A stretch of 39,806 nt of DNA from Candidatus Omnitrophota bacterium (GTDB lineage: Bacteria; Omnitrophota; Gorgyraeia; Zapsychrales; Fredricksoniimonadaceae). Shown piece by piece: positions 36,759 through 39,806 of this stretch. The notes below the pieces were generated by a model, which was not told the origin of the DNA, did no database searches, and saw nothing but the letters and a program-made list of their open reading frames with translations. Position 1 is the stretch's first letter. Every line of letters starts with the position of its first letter. The translations under genes were made by a program, and so were the position numbers. The stretch spans positions 1-39,806 of the forward strand of contig JAGWOI010000005.1 in the NCBI GenBank assembly GCA_028870995.1, in the 5' to 3' direction.

Positions 36759-37376
36759 ATGTGGGTCTTTTGTTTGCTGGCACAGGGATGCTGCGCCGCT
36801 GTTCCCCCTGCGTTGTTGAAGCTGGATCCTTCAGTACGGCAGGCCGTGGTGGTGCACCCGGTGGCGAAATGCCGGGCCCAACTGGGCGCGTGGCAAAAAC
36901 AGGCGCGTTGGAGGCGCATCTATTTCGTTTCCGCGGTGATCGGCAGAAACGGTCTGGCCCTGCCGGGGAAGAAAAGAGAAGGCGATGGTAAAACGCCGTC
37001 GGGCATTTATCCGCTGGGGCCGGCTTTTGGATACGCGCCCGCAATAGCTACAGGGCTCGACTACAAAGAAGCAGGGGATCTTGATTTTTGGGTGGATGAT
37101 CCGCACTCCATGCAATATAATCAATGGGTAAGCGGCATACCTTACGCCAAATCATTCGAACGCCTGAAGCGTTCTGATGATCTTTATCAGTATGCGGTTG
37201 TCATTGGGTATAATACAGATCCCATCATCCCCGGTGCAGGGAGTGCTATTTTTTTACATGTGTGGCGGCGTTATGACAGCCCAACGGCGGGGTGTGTTGC
37301 GGTCAATCAAAAGAACATGCGCCGAATCCTGCACTGGCTTAACCGGCGCGATCAACCAGTCATCATCCTGGAGTAA
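36759..37376 (+). CDS. Exported L,D-transpeptidase (YkuD-type)
   Basis: 205 aa from the ATG at 36759, giving a short signal (MWVFCLLAQGCCAA). The upstream in-frame start at 36672 would overlap the GT2 gene. Active-site pattern FLHVWRRYDSPTAGCVAVN matches the YkuD HxxxxxSxGC motif, with the catalytic Cys. Earlier KREGDGKTPSGIYPLGPAFG is also typical. It forms 3-3 cross-links in peptidoglycan or attaches proteins to it. LAQGC could be a poor lipobox. Confidence 0.85.
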   Translation: MWVFCLLAQGCCAAVPPALLKLDPSVRQAVVVHPVAKCRAQLGAWQKQARWRRIYFVSAVIGRNGLALPGKKREGDGKTPSGIYPLGPAFGYAPAIATGLDYKEAGDLDFWVDDPHSMQYNQWVSGIPYAKSFERLKRSDDLYQYAVVIGYNTDPIIPGAGSAIFLHVWRRYDSPTAGCVAVNQKNMRRILHWLNRRDQPVIILE

Positions 37377-37381
37377 AACGA

Positions 37382-37657
37382 ATGCCTGATAATCAAACCA
37401 TCAATGCTATCTTAAGCTCATACGGAATCTCCGGCCTCGCGGGCGGCGGGGGCTTCAGCCTGTGGAACCTTTTGTGGGGCACGGTGTTCGGGATCATCGG
37501 CTGGATGGCCTTCCTGCGCGGCCGCCGTGAAGCAAATTGGCGGGCCATGGTGATCGGCATTGCGCTGATGGTTTACACTTTCTTTGTGGGCAACACCTGG
37601 CTGGTCTTTATCATCGGGACAGCCTTGACCGCCGCCCTATATTTTTGGAGGGAATAG
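37382..37657 (+). CDS. Small membrane protein of unknown function
   Basis: 91 aa. Probably three membrane-spanning segments (LWNLLWGTVFGIIGWMAFL, MVIGIALMVYTFFVGNTW, LVFIIGTALTAALYFW) with a Gly-rich N-terminus. No known function. 5 nt after the transpeptidase and 2 nt before elbB. Confidence 0.65.
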   Translation: MPDNQTINAILSSYGISGLAGGGGFSLWNLLWGTVFGIIGWMAFLRGRREANWRAMVIGIALMVYTFFVGNTWLVFIIGTALTAALYFWRE

Positions 37658-37659
37658 CC

Positions 37660-38319
37660 ATGAGTTCAAAAATTTTGCGTTTCGCCGTCATCCTTGCCGG
37701 GTGCGGCAACAAGGACGGCGCTGAAATCCATGAATCGGTCCTGACGCTTTTGGCCATTGACCGCCAGGGGCATCAATACCAGTGTTTCGCGCCCGACGTG
37801 CCGCAGGCCCGTGTCCTTAATTTCCTGACCAATGAGGAAATGAAGGACAAGCGCAATGTGCTTCTTGAGGCGGCCCGCATCGCCCGCAGCAAAATAAAAC
37901 CTTTATCCGAGTTTAACCAGAAAGATTTCGACATCCTGGTCATGCCTGGCGGCAATGGGGTGGCGTATAATCTTTGCACCTTTGCTGTCGATGGTGATAC
38001 AATGAAAATTCTACCGCAGGTGGCTATGTCCCTGCGGTCCATGCATGAGGCGGGCAAGCCTATCGGCGCCCTTTGTATAGCGCCGGTCATTATTGCCAAA
38101 CTTTTTCCCAAGGCTAAGGTAACCTTCGGGAAGGATGAAAAGATCAATGCCATGTTCCGCAAATCGGGGACAACCGCGGTGAATACGGATGAGCGTGGCA
38201 TCGTTGTCGATGAGGCGCATAAAATCGTCACCACTCCTTGTTACATGCTGGATGCGCGCGTCAGCGCCCTTGCTGAGGGTATCGATAAACTCGTTGGTAA
38301 ACTGGTTGAAATGGTGTAA
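37660..38319 (+). CDS. elbB: ElbB-like DJ-1/PfpI family glyoxalase
   Basis: 219 aa from ATG 37660 with GGAGGG about 8 nt upstream. GNKDGAEIHESVLTLLAID, then GHQYQCFAPDVPQ, are hallmarks of ElbB. The nucleophilic Cys is in GALCIAPVI, with the Glu pocket near the start. ElbB proteins show glyoxalase activity in E. coli, although the physiological role is unclear. Confidence 0.9.
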   Translation: MSSKILRFAVILAGCGNKDGAEIHESVLTLLAIDRQGHQYQCFAPDVPQARVLNFLTNEEMKDKRNVLLEAARIARSKIKPLSEFNQKDFDILVMPGGNGVAYNLCTFAVDGDTMKILPQVAMSLRSMHEAGKPIGALCIAPVIIAKLFPKAKVTFGKDEKINAMFRKSGTTAVNTDERGIVVDEAHKIVTTPCYMLDARVSALAEGIDKLVGKLVEMV

Positions 38320-38325
38320 AAATTT

Positions 38326-39006
38326 ATGCGTATCCTGGTCATTGAAGATGAAGTCAAAATAGCTCAATTCATCAAACGGGGTTTAAAGGAAGAAGGTTAT
38401 GCCGTTGATGTGGCCGTTGACGGCGAGGAAGGCCATTTTATGCTAAGCTCCAATGATTATGACGCCATCATCCTTGATTTGATGCTGCCCAAAATCGACG
38501 GGCTTACCCTTTGCCGGCGATTGCGCCAGGAGGGCGACCAGGTGCCCATCATCATGCTGACCGCCAAGGACACGGTCAAGGACAAGGTCAAGGGGCTGGA
38601 CATGGGCGCTGACGATTATTTGCCAAAACCTTTCGCCTTCGAGGAGTTGCTCGCCAGAGTGCGCGTTTTGTTGCGTAAAAAAGACAGCCGGGTGCAGACC
38701 CAGTTGAGGGTGGATGACCTTTGCCTGGACTTGTTGACCCACAAGGTCACCAGGTCTGAAAAGGACATTGACCTGACCGTCAAAGAATTTGCCCTGCTGG
38801 AGTACCTGATGCGTAACGCCGGCAATATCGTCACCCGCACCATGATTTCCGAGCATGTTTGGGACATCAATTTCGACACCTTTACCAACGTCATTGATGT
38901 TTACATCAATTACTTACGTAATAAAGTCGACAGCGGTTTTGACAATAAAATGATCCATACCGTACGCGGTAAAGGGTATCTGCTTAAAAAGACCGCGGCC
39001 CCCTAA
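38326..39006 (+). CDS. OmpR-family response regulator
   Basis: 226 aa. Receiver domain with acidic pocket EDE (residues 7-9), phosphoacceptor Asp51 in LDLMLP, Thr in MLTAKD and Lys in PKPFAF. Winged-helix output domain after a short linker (DLTVKEFALLEYLM, TFTNVIDVYINYLRNKVD, HTVRGKGYLL). Resembles CusR/CopR-type regulators. The cognate kinase gene starts 6 nt downstream. Confidence 0.95.
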   Translation: MRILVIEDEVKIAQFIKRGLKEEGYAVDVAVDGEEGHFMLSSNDYDAIILDLMLPKIDGLTLCRRLRQEGDQVPIIMLTAKDTVKDKVKGLDMGADDYLPKPFAFEELLARVRVLLRKKDSRVQTQLRVDDLCLDLLTHKVTRSEKDIDLTVKEFALLEYLMRNAGNIVTRTMISEHVWDINFDTFTNVIDVYINYLRNKVDSGFDNKMIHTVRGKGYLLKKTAAP

Positions 39007-39012
39007 AAGACA

Positions 39013-39806
39013 ATGCCCCTGCATTCCATCCGCTTTAAGATCGTCTTGTGGCACATGCTGATCCTGTCCCTGGCCCTGCTTATCTTCGGGATGGTGCTTT
39101 ACCATAATTTTTACCTAAAGATCGCCAGTGACACGGACGATATCCTGCGCTCCCGTGCCAAGGGTTTCGAGCAGTCCATCAATACATTCTGGGAAGCGGA
39201 AAGCATGGCCATTGCCCAGGGCAATAAAAGGGTGCATTTTACCAAGGAGGACAACATCAATTTCATCCGCCTGGCCAGGCGCTGGGTGGAGGAGAAAATC
39301 AACGACCCTGAATTGATCAATACCACCATCCGCATCTTTGATGCCCACGGCAATCCCATTGCTTCCACCAGAAATATTCCCGTAGAGCATCTGAATATGC
39401 GCATTTTTAATGAAGTCAAGAAAGGCGCCGACTATTACGGAAACGCCTATCTCGTGGTTGATGACAAGCCTGTCTCTTTCAGAATGGTCACCACCCCTGT
39501 CATGGAGAACAAGAGACTGGCCTATATCGTTCAGGTGGCCAGCCCTTTGTCCCAGTTCCATAATGCACTGCGCAATTTGCGTTTTTCCCTGCTTTTCCTG
39601 CTGCCGCTGACCATCATCCTGACGGGGTTGAGCGGTGTTTTTCTTGTCCAGATGACCTTGAAACCGGTGGACCAGATGATAGAGACCATCCATCAGATTA
39701 CTGCCGAAAATTTGAAAATGCGCCTTAAGATCCCCGGCACACGGGACGAAATCGAGTCGCTGGCCAGGACCTTCAATCAGATGATCGCCCGCCTTGATGA
39801 GGCTTT
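39013..39806 (+). CDS. Sensor histidine kinase, 5' part (cut by window end)
   Basis: The frame is open from ATG 39013 to the end of the window (about 264 residues). First membrane helix near residues 10-32 (VLWHMLILSLALLIFGMVLY), a periplasmic sensor domain of about 145 residues, a second helix (LLFLLPLTIILTGLSGVFLV) and a HAMP domain with the DEIESLARTFNQMIARLDE signature. The kinase core is outside the window. The helix/sensor/HAMP order and RR partner resemble CusS-type kinases; the signal cannot be told. Confidence 0.88.
   Translation, partial: MPLHSIRFKIVLWHMLILSLALLIFGMVLYHNFYLKIASDTDDILRSRAKGFEQSINTFWEAESMAIAQGNKRVHFTKEDNINFIRLARRWVEEKINDPELINTTIRIFDAHGNPIASTRNIPVEHLNMRIFNEVKKGADYYGNAYLVVDDKPVSFRMVTTPVMENKRLAYIVQVASPLSQFHNALRNLRFSLLFLLPLTIILTGLSGVFLVQMTLKPVDQMIETIHQITAENLKMRLKIPGTRDEIESLARTFNQMIARLDEA

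Noticed and set aside
36759-36800. Lipoprotein signal on the L,D-transpeptidase
   Set aside because: LAQGC lacks Leu at -3 and a second Cys follows; an ordinary signal peptide is as likely.
37537-37659. Upstream extension of elbB
   Set aside because: It lies in another frame of the small membrane-protein gene; ATG 37660 has a good ribosome-binding site and matches family length.

Overview
The window is 39.8 kb of dense, mostly plus-strand bacterial DNA. A type II secretion (T2SS)/type IV pilus-like operon, exported proteases and an L,D-transpeptidase point to a diderm bacterium. The very large simple-repeat protein, the PilM-PilN fusion, the divergent F-type ATPase and the STT3-like oligosaccharyltransferase together suggest an uncultivated lineage of the Planctomycetota/Omnitrophota/Elusimicrobiota kind. 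Omnitrophota is my best guess; it is an inference, because no rRNA or other phylogenetic marker is present.

Region 1 (1-12630) is the most unusual part. The 3' end of a giant gene made of about 130 copies of a 13-residue repeat (consensus TGINWNDFGVLSK) overlaps a gene for a secreted, C-terminally membrane-anchored protein with an internal duplication. That gene overlaps the alpha subunit of an F-type ATPase. The ATPase cluster runs alpha - epsilon - c - second c-like - b/delta fusion - gamma - beta, an atypical order. Alpha and beta keep their catalytic motifs, so it should hydrolyse or make ATP. There are two different c-like proteins, no a subunit in the window, a short epsilon, and loss of both the alpha N-terminal extension and the delta N-terminal domain. 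The tight packing suggests that the repeat protein, its presumed anchor and the rotary ATPase act together. This is the best candidate here for an undescribed system.

Region 2 (12647-21695) follows after only 16 nt. It encodes GspE, GspF, an inserted HEXXH metallopeptidase, pseudopilins GspG/I/J/K, a PilM-PilN fusion (GspL), PilO/GspM and an exported TPR protein. No secretin, GspC/H or prepilin peptidase is seen. Regions 1 and 2 may share transcripts.

Region 3 (21696-24595) is a nitric-oxide detoxification unit: an NsrR-like Rrf2 regulator and a quinol-dependent NO reductase. The two genes share an upstream AATCGCATA motif, and the unit ends at a strong intrinsic terminator.

Region 4 (24596-30184) holds a GT-C glycosyltransferase, a TMEM175-family channel, a short promoter-terminator stretch that could make a small RNA, a frameshifted PAS remnant and, on the minus strand, an STT3-like oligosaccharyltransferase and an HtrA-like protease.

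Region 5 (30214-39806) is a close-packed plus-strand series: GNAT, PIG-L deacetylase, GST-like protein, Nudix hydrolase, dicarboxylate/amino-acid symporter, FAD oxidoreductase, family 2 glycosyltransferase, L,D-transpeptidase, a small membrane protein, ElbB, and a response regulator with a histidine kinase cut by the window end. Several of these fit envelope glycan and peptidoglycan modification.
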